64,000 bases of DNA from Haloplasma contractile SSD-17B (GCF_000215935.2 NZ_AFNU02000002.1:62001-126000), one strand, 5' to 3'; counted from the first letter of the stretch, positions 54,820-63,870 are shown. Notes: generated by a model from the sequence alone, not told the origin. A program made the numbers and translations.

Positions 54820-55863
54820 TTAATCGTGATCACCAAATAGCTTATAACTAATTCTATTAAAGAATATAACAACAGCAAACAACATTACGGTAACTGCCGA
54901 TGCATATCCCATTTCATATCGAATAAATCCGAAATCACTTGCGTGGTCCATAATCATCCAACCTGTATATTGAGGAGGAGGTGTCCCACCACTTAGCGCT
55001 GCAGCAACTCCAGATATGTTAAATGCACCAACAATTGCCATAACGGCACCGAATAGCATCTGTGGTTTCATCGCTGGAATTGTAATATAGAAGATTTCTT
55101 GCCAACGATTCTTAATTCCGTCGATATAAGCTGCCTCATATAATGTTCTGTCGATATTAAGTAATCCAGCTAACATCGCTAGAAATCCAATTCCGGCACT
55201 ACTCCAAAGTGCAATAATAATCATAATTGGAAATAGTAAATTGGGGTCCTGTAAAAATTGAACCGGTTCCTTAATCGGTGTAAATTTCATTAAGAAATAA
55301 TTAATGTAACCAGCTTGGTCACCACTGAATAGAACTTTCCAAACAATACCCATCATGATTGGACCTGTAATTGATGGTGAATAGATACATAATGTGTAAA
55401 TCGTTCTAACTTTTGGTGTTACTTGAGCCAGTAACCATGCTAATGCAAATGATAGCATATAACCCAAAGGGCCTACAATAATCGCAAACTTGAATGTATT
55501 TGGAACTGCCTTTTGTAAGAATACACTATCGGCAGTAAATAAGTTAACATAGTTCTTAAATCCAACAAAACTTGGAGCTTGAATCGTATTAAAATACGTT
55601 GTAGAAAGAACCCCAGAAATCATTGTTGGTAATAAGATTAATAAGAAAAATAATAGTGCATATGGTAAGACAAACATGTATGGGTGATTAAGTATTTTAT
55701 ATAGTTTTGTGTCCTCATACCACAATTGAAAGTTTCTAAATTTTTCAGATAGGGTTTCTGTCATTGGGCTTAATTTTTTAGAAATTGGTGCAAACAACTT
55801 CTTAAAAGGTGCTTTAATTGCTTGTTTAATACTTGCTTTTACTTTACTGAGTATCTTCATCAT
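54820..55863 (-). CDS. Sugar ABC permease, MalF type (first pair)
   Basis: A 347-residue permease of the LplB/MalF group; EAA loop TLYEAAYIDGIKNRWQEIFYITIPAM. A ~60-residue basic N-terminal region precedes the first helix. It overlaps the end of the binding-protein gene by 20 bases, with GGTGAG inside that gene as ribosome site; two consecutive ATG codons are possible starts. Confidence 0.88.
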   Translation of the reverse strand: MMKILSKVKASIKQAIKAPFKKLFAPISKKLSPMTETLSEKFRNFQLWYEDTKLYKILNHPYMFVLPYALLFFLLILLPTMISGVLSTTYFNTIQAPSFVGFKNYVNLFTADSVFLQKAVPNTFKFAIIVGPLGYMLSFALAWLLAQVTPKVRTIYTLCIYSPSITGPIMMGIVWKVLFSGDQAGYINYFLMKFTPIKEPVQFLQDPNLLFPIMIIIALWSSAGIGFLAMLAGLLNIDRTLYEAAYIDGIKNRWQEIFYITIPAMKPQMLFGAVMAIVGAFNISGVAAALSGGTPPPQYTGWMIMDHASDFGFIRYEMGYASAVTVMLFAVVIFFNRISYKLFGDHD

Positions 55864-58855
55864 CTTTTCTCACCCAACCTTCTACGTTGTCAATAGTAGG
55901 AATCTTGTATGGTTTAATAATATTCCCGTCTTCATCCATGTATTTAAACTCTAGTAATTTTCGTTGTAATTCTCTGTCTATCAGAGAAACAGCTTCGTCA
56001 ATAGCTACACGTGGATTAATCCCATCGAATACAACTTTATTCCATGCATTACTTAATTCACGTTCCACCATGTAATCCCCAGGTACTTTACCTGTCGTTT
56101 GAATCCATTCCCATTGTTCTAATACTTCATCTTTTGATTCTGTTGGCCAAGCCCCCTCTTTGAAGGCCTCAACATTTGCTGACATATATAAGAATTTATC
56201 TCCTAGTGTTGATTGAATATCATAAGAGAAGTTTGTTTGCGCTTCTTTTCCTGACCACCATTTAATTAATTCCCAAGTCGCTTCTTTTTTCTCACTATCT
56301 TTAAAGATAATACTAGAAGAACCATATGTAGGGTCCCAGCGCTCAATTACACCATCTTCATTTTCGACACCAGGTATTGGCATTACACCCCATTGTCCTG
56401 CAAGTTCAGGTGCAGCATATTTTAACTGAATATACATATTTGCTCCATCTATTCCTACTGGTACTTTACCTGTTCTAAAATGCTGATAGAAGTTTGCAGT
56501 CTGTGCTGGCAAGTTATAAACAGTGAATAAGTCTGTCATTAGTTCGAATGCTTCATAGGCTCCATCTTTATCGATGACTGTTGTAAGTGTATCTTGATCA
56601 TACAACATTCCACCATGTTGGTAAATAAATGGAGTTGTAGCATCTAATCCCTTATAAGCATTGACACCACCAATTGGTGTATATAAATCCATATCATACT
56701 TTTGTAAAACTGGCACAAGAGAGATCACTTCTTCCCACGTTTGTGGTGGAGTTTCACCTAAATCACCTAAAATATCTTTACGATAATAGAGGAGCTTAAC
56801 ATCTTGTTCCATTGGAATAGCATAAACACCCTCATCGTAAATATAGGGTACAAATGTATTTGGATTAAATTCTTCTGCTAATTCATAGAATCCATCATAC
56901 TGACTCAAATCTTCAGTTACACCACGAATGGCAAGTTCAAATGGCCTACCAAATGAAATACCAATAACGCCATCTGGTGTTGATCCTGCAGCGTTTGATA
57001 GTACAATTTTATTTTCATCAGGCATTAATGAAAGTTGAACTTTCACCCCTGTTTCTGGCGTAAATTCTTCATCAATCATTTTTTGCATAATCTCTACATA
57101 TAGTCGTGATTTATTTACCCATATTTCAACTGTATCTTCATCAACCTCTGCTACCTTATTGTATTTAGGGTCAGAGAATGAATAGAAGAATGCTTTAATT
57201 CCTTCGAATAAGCGAACAACAAACCATGCGTTTGCTTGTGGTAACTCTTCGTTATTATAGACATACATCTTGTCTAGATGTAATGGATTATAAATTAATG
57301 TTGGTGCAATGGTATTAATACGACCATGTGCTGATCGGTCTCCTTGACTGAATTTATTCATATATGCTGGTATTTCTTCTGGATCTTCAATAAATTCATC
57401 GATTAAATCTTTAGCAATTGTTAACTCTTGTATAGCTGGCACTTCATCATTACCTGTATAGTCAGACAAATCATCAATAACAGTATCTAAGTCATCTGAG
57501 ATAATTTGTAATTTCTGTTCTAGGTCAGGGATATAGTTCGAAATTTTCCAGTTACGTTCTTTATCGACAAGACCACCTGTTAATTTATTTATATCTCTAC
57601 TGATTGCCTCAATCTGATCTAAAATCACTAAAATATTATGATAGATATGACGCACCTCGACATTATCAACACTTAGAGATAGGGTATGTGTTCCCTCTTC
57701 TAAATAAATTTCATATGCATTACCAGTTGCATCACTTAATACCTCATTTGTCCATTTTGTTTGGTACTCAAAATTGTAACTTTCAAGTTCTTTAAATGGT
57801 ACTTTCCCATCAATTAAGATTCTACGGTTACTTGGCAGACCATTATTTGTATTTAAGTAGTATTTTAAAGCTAGTTGGTAATATCCTGACTTCTCTACAT
57901 CGAACGTATAGGAAACACGGTCCCCAGATTCTCCATAAGAGTAACCATCTAACACATTTAGCACACGATTTTTATACTCATATGGTGTTACTTTAGGGTC
58001 ACGCATATATTTAGAACGTATACTTTGTTTACTTTTAGAGGTAATATCTTCTGCTTCTATCTTAATTAACTCTTTTACAGAGGGCTTGTCACCAATTTGA
58101 TCTTTATAGTCTTGATAAGTTGGAATGTTAATTTCATTCGTTTCAATCGTTATATCTCCAATTAACAAATAGCCTTCATTAACAGTTAAAGAAATCTCAT
58201 TCGTTCCTTTATTCAATCTAAATTTTAATGGTTCTACAAAAAAATGATTTGGATCCTGTAAGCCAACTTGACTATTCCAATTGGATGTAATCTCTGATTT
58301 AGGTGTTAATTCATCATCATAACGGTCGAATTGTTTCCCTTCTTCCAATTTCCAATCGACTTCAACCTCTAAATCATTCATCTCTGTATATTGACTAGTT
58401 CCATTTACTGCAATTCCAACCCTTGGCATTAATCTTGTTTTCTGTAAGATATAATAATCATAGTAAAACTGATAAAGACCAGCGTCATCAACATTTATCT
58501 CAAATGTGATTTTTTGACCTGGTTCTAGATAGGTTGTCTTATTGTCATAATGATAACTTTGTGACGCTTCATAAAGTGTTCCACCTGTTACATCTTCCGC
58601 CGTTATAACATGACGGTCATCTCCATCATCTATGTTTCCATTTTCCCATTTTTGATACACCTTGTAGTAGTTCTCTAATTGATTAAAAGAATCGTTGTAG
58701 ATTTGATTATTTTTTAATGCACGATCTTTTAAATGCGTTGATGTCTCATCTCCTGAATCCGCATAAACATTTTTGACATGTTCATGAGCAAAGAAGAAAA
58801 AGAGAAAAAGAAAGACAAAGCTGACTAAGAGAAAAGCCTTCTTCATTTTCTTCAT
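55844..58855 (-). CDS. Large solute-binding protein with N-terminal carbohydrate-binding-like domains
   Basis: The 1003 residues comprise a signal segment (LLVSFVFLFLFFFFAHEHV) without lipobox; beta-sandwich domain 1 (~70-235, VITAEDVTGGTLYEASQSYHY, then YLLIGDITIET); beta-sandwich domain 2 (~265-425, LIKIEAEDITSKSKQS, SYTFDVEKSGYYQLALKYYL, SLSVDNVEV); a helical linker (~430-515); and a CUT1 solute-binding domain (~540-965, with EIWVNKSRLYVEIMQKMIDE, GVKVQLSLMPDE, WELIKWWSGKEAQ). The sandwich domains have the CBM6/CBM35-like EAE...G-Y pattern. Four times the usual amount of non-transport sequence makes it unusual. First gene of a seven-gene operon. Confidence 0.82.
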   Translation of the reverse strand: MKKMKKAFLLVSFVFLFLFFFFAHEHVKNVYADSGDETSTHLKDRALKNNQIYNDSFNQLENYYKVYQKWENGNIDDGDDRHVITAEDVTGGTLYEASQSYHYDNKTTYLEPGQKITFEINVDDAGLYQFYYDYYILQKTRLMPRVGIAVNGTSQYTEMNDLEVEVDWKLEEGKQFDRYDDELTPKSEITSNWNSQVGLQDPNHFFVEPLKFRLNKGTNEISLTVNEGYLLIGDITIETNEINIPTYQDYKDQIGDKPSVKELIKIEAEDITSKSKQSIRSKYMRDPKVTPYEYKNRVLNVLDGYSYGESGDRVSYTFDVEKSGYYQLALKYYLNTNNGLPSNRRILIDGKVPFKELESYNFEYQTKWTNEVLSDATGNAYEIYLEEGTHTLSLSVDNVEVRHIYHNILVILDQIEAISRDINKLTGGLVDKERNWKISNYIPDLEQKLQIISDDLDTVIDDLSDYTGNDEVPAIQELTIAKDLIDEFIEDPEEIPAYMNKFSQGDRSAHGRINTIAPTLIYNPLHLDKMYVYNNEELPQANAWFVVRLFEGIKAFFYSFSDPKYNKVAEVDEDTVEIWVNKSRLYVEIMQKMIDEEFTPETGVKVQLSLMPDENKIVLSNAAGSTPDGVIGISFGRPFELAIRGVTEDLSQYDGFYELAEEFNPNTFVPYIYDEGVYAIPMEQDVKLLYYRKDILGDLGETPPQTWEEVISLVPVLQKYDMDLYTPIGGVNAYKGLDATTPFIYQHGGMLYDQDTLTTVIDKDGAYEAFELMTDLFTVYNLPAQTANFYQHFRTGKVPVGIDGANMYIQLKYAAPELAGQWGVMPIPGVENEDGVIERWDPTYGSSSIIFKDSEKKEATWELIKWWSGKEAQTNFSYDIQSTLGDKFLYMSANVEAFKEGAWPTESKDEVLEQWEWIQTTGKVPGDYMVERELSNAWNKVVFDGINPRVAIDEAVSLIDRELQRKLLEFKYMDEDGNIIKPYKIPTIDNVEGWVRKDDEDTQ

Positions 58856-58891
58856 TCCAAAAACTCCCTTCTTTTTTTAACACTAACATAA

Positions 58892-58926
58892 GAATAGTTT
58901 CCACGTTTTATATGTGGAAACTATTC
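58892..58926 (-). terminator. Perfect hairpin between the two binding-protein genes
   Basis: GAATAGTTTCCAC and its exact complement flank a nine-base loop with no T run. It is more likely an mRNA-stabilising or attenuating hairpin (as after malE) than a full terminator. Confidence 0.6.
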
Positions 58927-58951
58927 AATAGTCGTCTATTAGTTTAAATTA

Positions 58952-60601
58952 TTATTTACTATAGTTTCTTAAATAATCATCTAAGAAAGTATTCATTTCT
59001 TCATCCCAGTCTCCTGCGATATCATCATAATTATAACCCTCAAGACGAATTTGCTCTTTAATGTCCCAAGTGTTTAAGTGCGTATATGCTTTAGCAGCCG
59101 CAGGTATTTGTCTTGGGTACGCTACCGGGTCAGATAATTGCTTTTGGAATTCTGGGTCTTTGAATGCATCGAAGTTATAGATTGCGAATGCACTGTCTTC
59201 AGCGAATCCTTTAACAAATGGATGATTTTCCATAACAGTAGGATTTGCAGTAATTGGCCATCCCATGATGTAATCCATTAAGTGTGTTGAAGGGTGTACT
59301 GTTGGCCAATCTTCTTCAACTCCACCATCTTCGATGAATGCATCATATGATTCACCATGTTCAGCAATATCATCGTCAATTAATCCCCAACGAGCAGCTG
59401 TTCCTGCTTCACCGTATGATAGCCATTTTGCTAAATCATAGACTGCTTGCGCTCTTACAGGGTCTTGTTCTAATTCGTATGATAAACTAAATGTATCATA
59501 GTAAGCATGTAATGCTGTTTGACCACCCTCAGGTGCTTCAGGCATTGGATAAATATCCACTTCTAATTCACGTTCTCCAACTAATGCGTCGATATCAAAA
59601 CTTAGACTATAGAACCAAATGTTATCAATCGCTTGTTTTCCATCTCCCCAAGGCCATCCAAAGTTTTCACATGCAGTTGGTCTTTGGTCTTCTTCTAAGT
59701 CATAGAAGTGCCAACCTTTATCTCCTTCTTCAGCTACTTGCTCAAACCATTCACCAAATTTTTCAGCAGATTCAAAGTCAAAACGCTGTGTATCTAAGTT
59801 GAATCCCATCCATCCATTTGGAATTGAGTCAAAATAGTTTGGTCCATGCTGAGAGAAATCAATGATCCCTGGATAAATACATTGATTACCTGCATCTGTT
59901 AAGGCACCAACTTTTTCACGTAGTGCTTCATATTCTTCATAAGTCCAGTCATAACCTGGAACTTCAATGTTATTTTCCTTTAGTAATCCAACATTTATTG
60001 CTGGCATTTGTGCTACTGACATGTAAGCTACACCATAGATTTCTTCTCCATCGTATGATTTCATAAAGTCCATTGCATTCTGACGAATGAACGTTGCTTC
60101 TTCATCAGTACGTAAGTATGGAGTTAAGTCTAATGATAAATCTTGATCATAAACCTCAGCTGATAACGGAGAGTAGTAGATGTCTGGCATTGTACCCTCT
60201 TGTGCTGCTGCAACTAATAATTCTAATTGAGCAAAGTCATCTCCAGCACTCTTTTTAAATCGTTGGTCACGAACTACTGTGATGTTATCATACTGATCAG
60301 CCCATTTAAGCGCATTTCTGAATAATGTATTGTACTCATCTTCGTCATCGTAGAAGTGAGATGCATAAACAATTTCCATTTCACGCTCTTGCCAATCTGG
60401 AGTACCATTATCATCCTCATCAATATCTATAATATCACCATAGTACTCTTTCCATTCTTCTACTGTCTTGTCTCCAAACAAGTCATTATTAGTTGAAAAT
60501 CCATTTCCTGGATCTGTTGTTTGTGTTCCTGAGTTTCCACCACATGCAGCAAGTGTTAATATAACTGCTGTAGCGAACATCAACGTAACTAACTTCTTCA
60601 T
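58952..60601 (-). CDS. Extracellular solute-binding lipoprotein (sugar ABC importer)
   Basis: Lipobox LTLAACGG (Cys20), then a low-complexity linker and an acidic Ca-like stretch (DIDEDDNGTPDWQERE). The rest is a ~480-residue CUT1 binding-protein fold (EIVYASHFYDDEDEYNTLFRN, LVAAAQEGTMPDIYY, AQAVYDLAKWLSYGEAG). It is long for the family (549 residues). Start ATG 60601 after GAGGAGGATCTATAT; the upstream frame has no signal. It lies 97 bases before the operon and probably shares its transcript through the hairpin. Confidence 0.87.
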   Translation of the reverse strand: MKKLVTLMFATAVILTLAACGGNSGTQTTDPGNGFSTNNDLFGDKTVEEWKEYYGDIIDIDEDDNGTPDWQEREMEIVYASHFYDDEDEYNTLFRNALKWADQYDNITVVRDQRFKKSAGDDFAQLELLVAAAQEGTMPDIYYSPLSAEVYDQDLSLDLTPYLRTDEEATFIRQNAMDFMKSYDGEEIYGVAYMSVAQMPAINVGLLKENNIEVPGYDWTYEEYEALREKVGALTDAGNQCIYPGIIDFSQHGPNYFDSIPNGWMGFNLDTQRFDFESAEKFGEWFEQVAEEGDKGWHFYDLEEDQRPTACENFGWPWGDGKQAIDNIWFYSLSFDIDALVGERELEVDIYPMPEAPEGGQTALHAYYDTFSLSYELEQDPVRAQAVYDLAKWLSYGEAGTAARWGLIDDDIAEHGESYDAFIEDGGVEEDWPTVHPSTHLMDYIMGWPITANPTVMENHPFVKGFAEDSAFAIYNFDAFKDPEFQKQLSDPVAYPRQIPAAAKAYTHLNTWDIKEQIRLEGYNYDDIAGDWDEEMNTFLDDYLRNYSK

Positions 60602-60633
60602 ATATAGATCCTCCTCATCATTTTCTTTTATTA

Positions 60634-60646
60634 GAAAGCGGTTTAC
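60634..60646. promoter_or_regulatory. LacI/CcpA-like operator downstream of the binding-protein promoter
   Basis: GTAAACCGCTTTC on the minus strand is an imperfect palindrome placed between the -10 and the ribosome site. It is not a clean cre but resembles sites of LacI-family sugar regulators. Confidence 0.4.
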
Positions 60647-60661
60647 ACTCACTAATATTAT

Positions 60662-60691
60662 ATTATAATCTTGTTTTATTTTGAATGTAAA
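60662..60691 (-). promoter_or_regulatory. Promoter of the solute-binding lipoprotein gene
   Basis: TTTACA and TATAAT are 18 bases apart on the minus strand. Confidence 0.55.
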
Positions 60692-60924
60692 TTTACGATA
60701 TTCTTTGTTAAATTTAGACCAATAATAATGTTTATATAAAACAACAATGCAAACCATTTATCTAGTAGTCATTGAGAATGTTTCTCAAATATGTCACATG
60801 TATACTATAGCACATGAATGCGCTTTATTCTAATGGTAATTTTTTAGCATAATTAATGCTTGATATCTTTTGATCATTTCCCATTTTTAAAAAATGAATC
60901 TGTTTGTTAGTTCTTATTAATAGA

Positions 60925-60955
60925 TAGAGGGGAACGGGTCTACCGCTCACCTCTA
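60925..60955 (-). terminator. GC-rich hairpin after the CBM41-like surface protein gene
   Basis: TAGAGG-GAGCGG pairs with CCGTTC-CCTCTA (one internal mismatch). No T run follows, so termination would be inefficient and partial read-through into the binding-protein gene is plausible. Confidence 0.5.
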
Positions 60956-60973
60956 GTTATTAATTTCGATTTT

Positions 60974-62629
60974 CTAGTACTTTTTCTTAATAAGCATAGT
61001 ACCAGCAGCACCTGTGATAAGAACAATTGAAATACCACCGATTACTAATGCCATGTTATCTTCAAAGAAGTTACCTTCTTCTACTTCTTCTACTACTGGG
61101 TCTTCTATTATTTCTTCAGCAGCTGGTTCAAACACTTTGAAGTTGAATAATAATTCACTTTCGTTGTCCCAGCTATCTGTAGCAGATACACTTAGGACAT
61201 AGTTTCCTACTATGCTTGAATCCGGTAATTCAGTTTGTTGTAATTGATCTATTAGACTTCCATCACGGTCATCTACAATGTTTAATCGTATATAGTCTTC
61301 TAAGTTAAATGTTGAATCTTTTTCAATTAAGTAAACATCGTTTTTCTCGTCATACTTAGTGCTATCTAATTTAACCTTATTTGTATAACTAATCATCGGT
61401 GCATTATTATCTAAATCAACTACAACCGTTGTTTCACCATTTTTATAGTTTAATTCATAGTTTCCGTCTTTACTTAATTCATCAGCTACATTAGCAGTAA
61501 AGACATATGCTTTCCCATCTACTGGTTCAACTGCAGTTAAATCAGTCATCGCAATTTCTTCACCAGAGTCTAAATCAGTAAGTACAATATTATCTGCAAG
61601 TGTATCCACAATTGCTTCGTACTGGAATTCAATATGTAGTGTAGTAGTTGATGTTGCATGAGTTCCTACACCCTCAACCGCATCAAATGGAGCTAATACA
61701 TTCTTAAGCGTTGCAACATAATCTACCATGAAATCATCATATGTGTAAGATAAGTGATCATTTCCTGCAACGTAGTATACTACTTTTTCTCCACTACCTT
61801 TTACATCCGTAACATCTATGAATAAGTCACTTGAATATTTCTTATTCCAGTCAGGGTCTCTAACGATAAACCCTACTTTGTCTTGAGCATCATCCGCCAC
61901 ATTGATAACAGCAACTTTCATCTCTGCTCCGTCTGGAGAGATATAATCCCATTGGAATGGAAGACCATCACTATGCTGAGAATCATTTATGGCAGTACCT
62001 TCTGCACCTGTATCCCAAGTGTGAAGTGTCCAACTATCGTATGCAGTTTCATCATTACGAACTTCTGGGTCGTAATATAGAACAGTAATAGTTCCTAATG
62101 ACGCATTTTCTCGTCCAAGACGCGCGAAATCTGTTGGGTTGTTAAAGAATGAATAAGCATCTGTGTTTACAAACACTCCATCATTTCCCTGAATAAAGTA
62201 TACATGCAGCTCATCAACTGTTCCATCAATTAATGAAGACCAATCGTATTCAATATTCGCTCCACCAGCTGAATCTTTGTAGTCACCAGGCCAGGTAGCA
62301 GTGTCCGATGCAAGATTTTGACTAATAGGTATAAACGCACCTTTGTCATCTAAAGAATCTGCTGCAGAACGATCAACACAGATTTCTATTACAGCTCCAA
62401 AATCATCTGTTCCTGATTTAGCAACACCGTCCGCTGAACCTGAATCACCATTCCCCCAAGTCCAAACACCAACTTCATCATATACATCATCTAGACGTTT
62501 GTAATGAACAACTACTTTTGCGTCGTCACATGCCTTTTCAGTATATTCGGCATTAATATCTATTATAGAAACCCCAAAAGTTACTATTGTAGCAACCATA
62601 ATTAAAAGAAAAGATAATAATTTCTTCAT
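60974..62629 (-). CDS. Membrane-anchored surface protein with CBM41-like alpha-glucan-binding modules
   Basis: After a signal peptide (LSFLLIMVATIVTFGVSIIDINA) come two CBM41/pullulanase-associated modules (~33-165, VVVHYKRLDDVYDEVGVWTWG; ~185-295, ITVLYYDP...YDSWTLHTWD...FIVRDPDWNKK), two Ig/cadherin-like beta domains (~310-415, ~415-505), an acidic linker (EEIIEDPVVEEVEEG) and a C-terminal membrane helix with KKKY tail. The Trp residues that stack on alpha-glucan in CBM41 appear present. No glycoside hydrolase domain exists. Inferred role: hold starch, glycogen or pullulan at the cell surface. TAGGAGGAG precedes the ATG. Confidence 0.75.
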   Translation of the reverse strand: MKKLLSFLLIMVATIVTFGVSIIDINAEYTEKACDDAKVVVHYKRLDDVYDEVGVWTWGNGDSGSADGVAKSGTDDFGAVIEICVDRSAADSLDDKGAFIPISQNLASDTATWPGDYKDSAGGANIEYDWSSLIDGTVDELHVYFIQGNDGVFVNTDAYSFFNNPTDFARLGRENASLGTITVLYYDPEVRNDETAYDSWTLHTWDTGAEGTAINDSQHSDGLPFQWDYISPDGAEMKVAVINVADDAQDKVGFIVRDPDWNKKYSSDLFIDVTDVKGSGEKVVYYVAGNDHLSYTYDDFMVDYVATLKNVLAPFDAVEGVGTHATSTTTLHIEFQYEAIVDTLADNIVLTDLDSGEEIAMTDLTAVEPVDGKAYVFTANVADELSKDGNYELNYKNGETTVVVDLDNNAPMISYTNKVKLDSTKYDEKNDVYLIEKDSTFNLEDYIRLNIVDDRDGSLIDQLQQTELPDSSIVGNYVLSVSATDSWDNESELLFNFKVFEPAAEEIIEDPVVEEVEEGNFFEDNMALVIGGISIVLITGAAGTMLIKKKY

Positions 62630-62663
62630 AAACTTTCTCCTCCTATATTATTTAATTTTATAT

Positions 62664-62678
62664 TTGAAATCGCTTTCC
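62664..62678. promoter_or_regulatory. cre-like site upstream of the surface protein gene
   Basis: TTGAAATCGCTTTCC matches WTGNAANCGNWNNCW except for the last base, 35-50 bases before the ATG. Confidence 0.5.
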
Positions 62679-62806
62679 TCTAGATTATAAGATTTTATAA
62701 GATTTTTGTAAATTAAAAATTTTGATTTTGTTTGTACAAAACCGACTTCATTATTAAAATTTTTCCGTAACCATGTATAATGTGACTTTTAAATAACATA
62801 AGCGTA

Positions 62807-62850
62807 TAAAAAAATAGGAATCCTGTATCCTTTACAGAAATTCCTATAAT
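62807..62850 (-). terminator. Terminator of the AraC-type regulator gene
   Basis: ATAGGAAT...ATTCCTAT with inner CTGT/ACAG pairing and a seven-T tail on the minus strand; the stem includes the end of the coding sequence. Confidence 0.75.
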
Positions 62851-63758
62851 TTTGTCTTTTTATCTAAACGAGCATTTTTATAAAATTCAAGTGGTGGTAT
62901 TCCGACATATTTTTTAAATAACTTACTGAAATAATAGGGATTATCGATCCCAACTAAATACGCAACGACAGAAATCTTCACATCATTATTTAATAGTATT
63001 TCTTTTGCTTTTTCTATTTTCTTTAATTGAAGATATTGTTGAATACTACAACCATTATACTTCTTAAACAAACGATTTAAATAATCGTAGTTGAATTCGA
63101 ACTTTTCCACAACCATTTCTTTTGTAACCTGTCTATAAGAGTTTGATTCAATAAATTTTTTAACTTGTTGTGCTGTGAAAAAAGTTTTAGAAACCTTTTT
63201 GTAAAATTTATTATTTTTCTCATTTAAAATTAAGCGATATAAACGAATAAAAATTTCAATTAAACGAGTCGCGCATAGTACAGCATGAAAGTCATTTCCA
63301 TTATAATAGTCCTCAGCACCTTCTTCTACGTCATTAATTATTTTATAAAAGGAATTTAAATCCTTAACACTATAATGTTTAGGTAAATACAAATAGAAAT
63401 CTTTAAACTCTTTTTGATCATTAAAATAAGGTGATTTATTATGGTAAATCATATTGTCCAACTCTTTATCATTCTTGTATTCGTATTCTATATCATCAAT
63501 TTTAAAGTGAATATAGTAATAATCACATGCAGAAGCTTTATATCCAATATGCCTCTTCTCAGGTTCTAACACCAAAATGTCACCTTTAGTTAAATGATAG
63601 TGTGTTTCCCCTTCTTTAATATACAAATCACCACCGTTTACTATAAACAAGATGTACTCATCGGATATGCGTTCAAAGTGTTTCCATTTAGTCTGATATT
63701 TTACATGACCAATAAAGGTTACTTTTGGTAGTGTACCTGTGTTTATTTTGAAGTACAT
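62844..63758 (-). CDS. AraC-family transcriptional regulator with cupin sensor domain
   Basis: The N-terminal ~110 residues form an AraC-type cupin (EYILFIVNGGDLYIKEGETHYHLTKGDILVLEPEKRHIGY). The C-terminal ~100 hold the double helix-turn-helix (VTKEMVVEKFEFNYDYLNRLFKKYNG; ISVVAYLVGIDNPYYFSKLFKKYVGIPPLEFY). Such proteins usually activate sugar genes in response to a bound sugar. Position at the head of the alpha-glucan locus suggests control of it. The ATG at 63758 follows AGAGGAGTGATTGC; an ATG seven codons earlier is unlikely. Confidence 0.9.
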   Translation of the reverse strand: MYFKINTGTLPKVTFIGHVKYQTKWKHFERISDEYILFIVNGGDLYIKEGETHYHLTKGDILVLEPEKRHIGYKASACDYYYIHFKIDDIEYEYKNDKELDNMIYHNKSPYFNDQKEFKDFYLYLPKHYSVKDLNSFYKIINDVEEGAEDYYNGNDFHAVLCATRLIEIFIRLYRLILNEKNNKFYKKVSKTFFTAQQVKKFIESNSYRQVTKEMVVEKFEFNYDYLNRLFKKYNGCSIQQYLQLKKIEKAKEILLNNDVKISVVAYLVGIDNPYYFSKLFKKYVGIPPLEFYKNARLDKKTKL

Positions 63759-63848
63759 GCAATCACTCCTCTCTCCCATTTTATCACTTTATAAGTGTAT
63801 AGTAAACAGATTTGTAGGTCTACTAACTTACTTTACAATCATAAAAGA

Positions 63849-63870
63849 ACGCCTACTTTCTAGTAGGCGT
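63849..63870 (-). terminator. Hairpin, probably the terminator of a gene right of the window
   Basis: ACGCCTACT/AGTAGGCGT with a TTCTTTT tail on the minus strand. Confidence 0.55.

Larger units (their letters stand above)
60602..60973. other. Regulatory region of the solute-binding protein gene
   Basis: It contains the promoter (60662-60691), the operator-like GAAAGCGGTTTAC (60634-60646) and, further upstream, a GC-rich hairpin at 60925-60955. No open frame. Confidence 0.55.

Noticed and set aside
60602-60757. N-terminal extension of the solute-binding lipoprotein
   Set aside because: It would bury the lipoprotein signal peptide and cross the promoter and operator.
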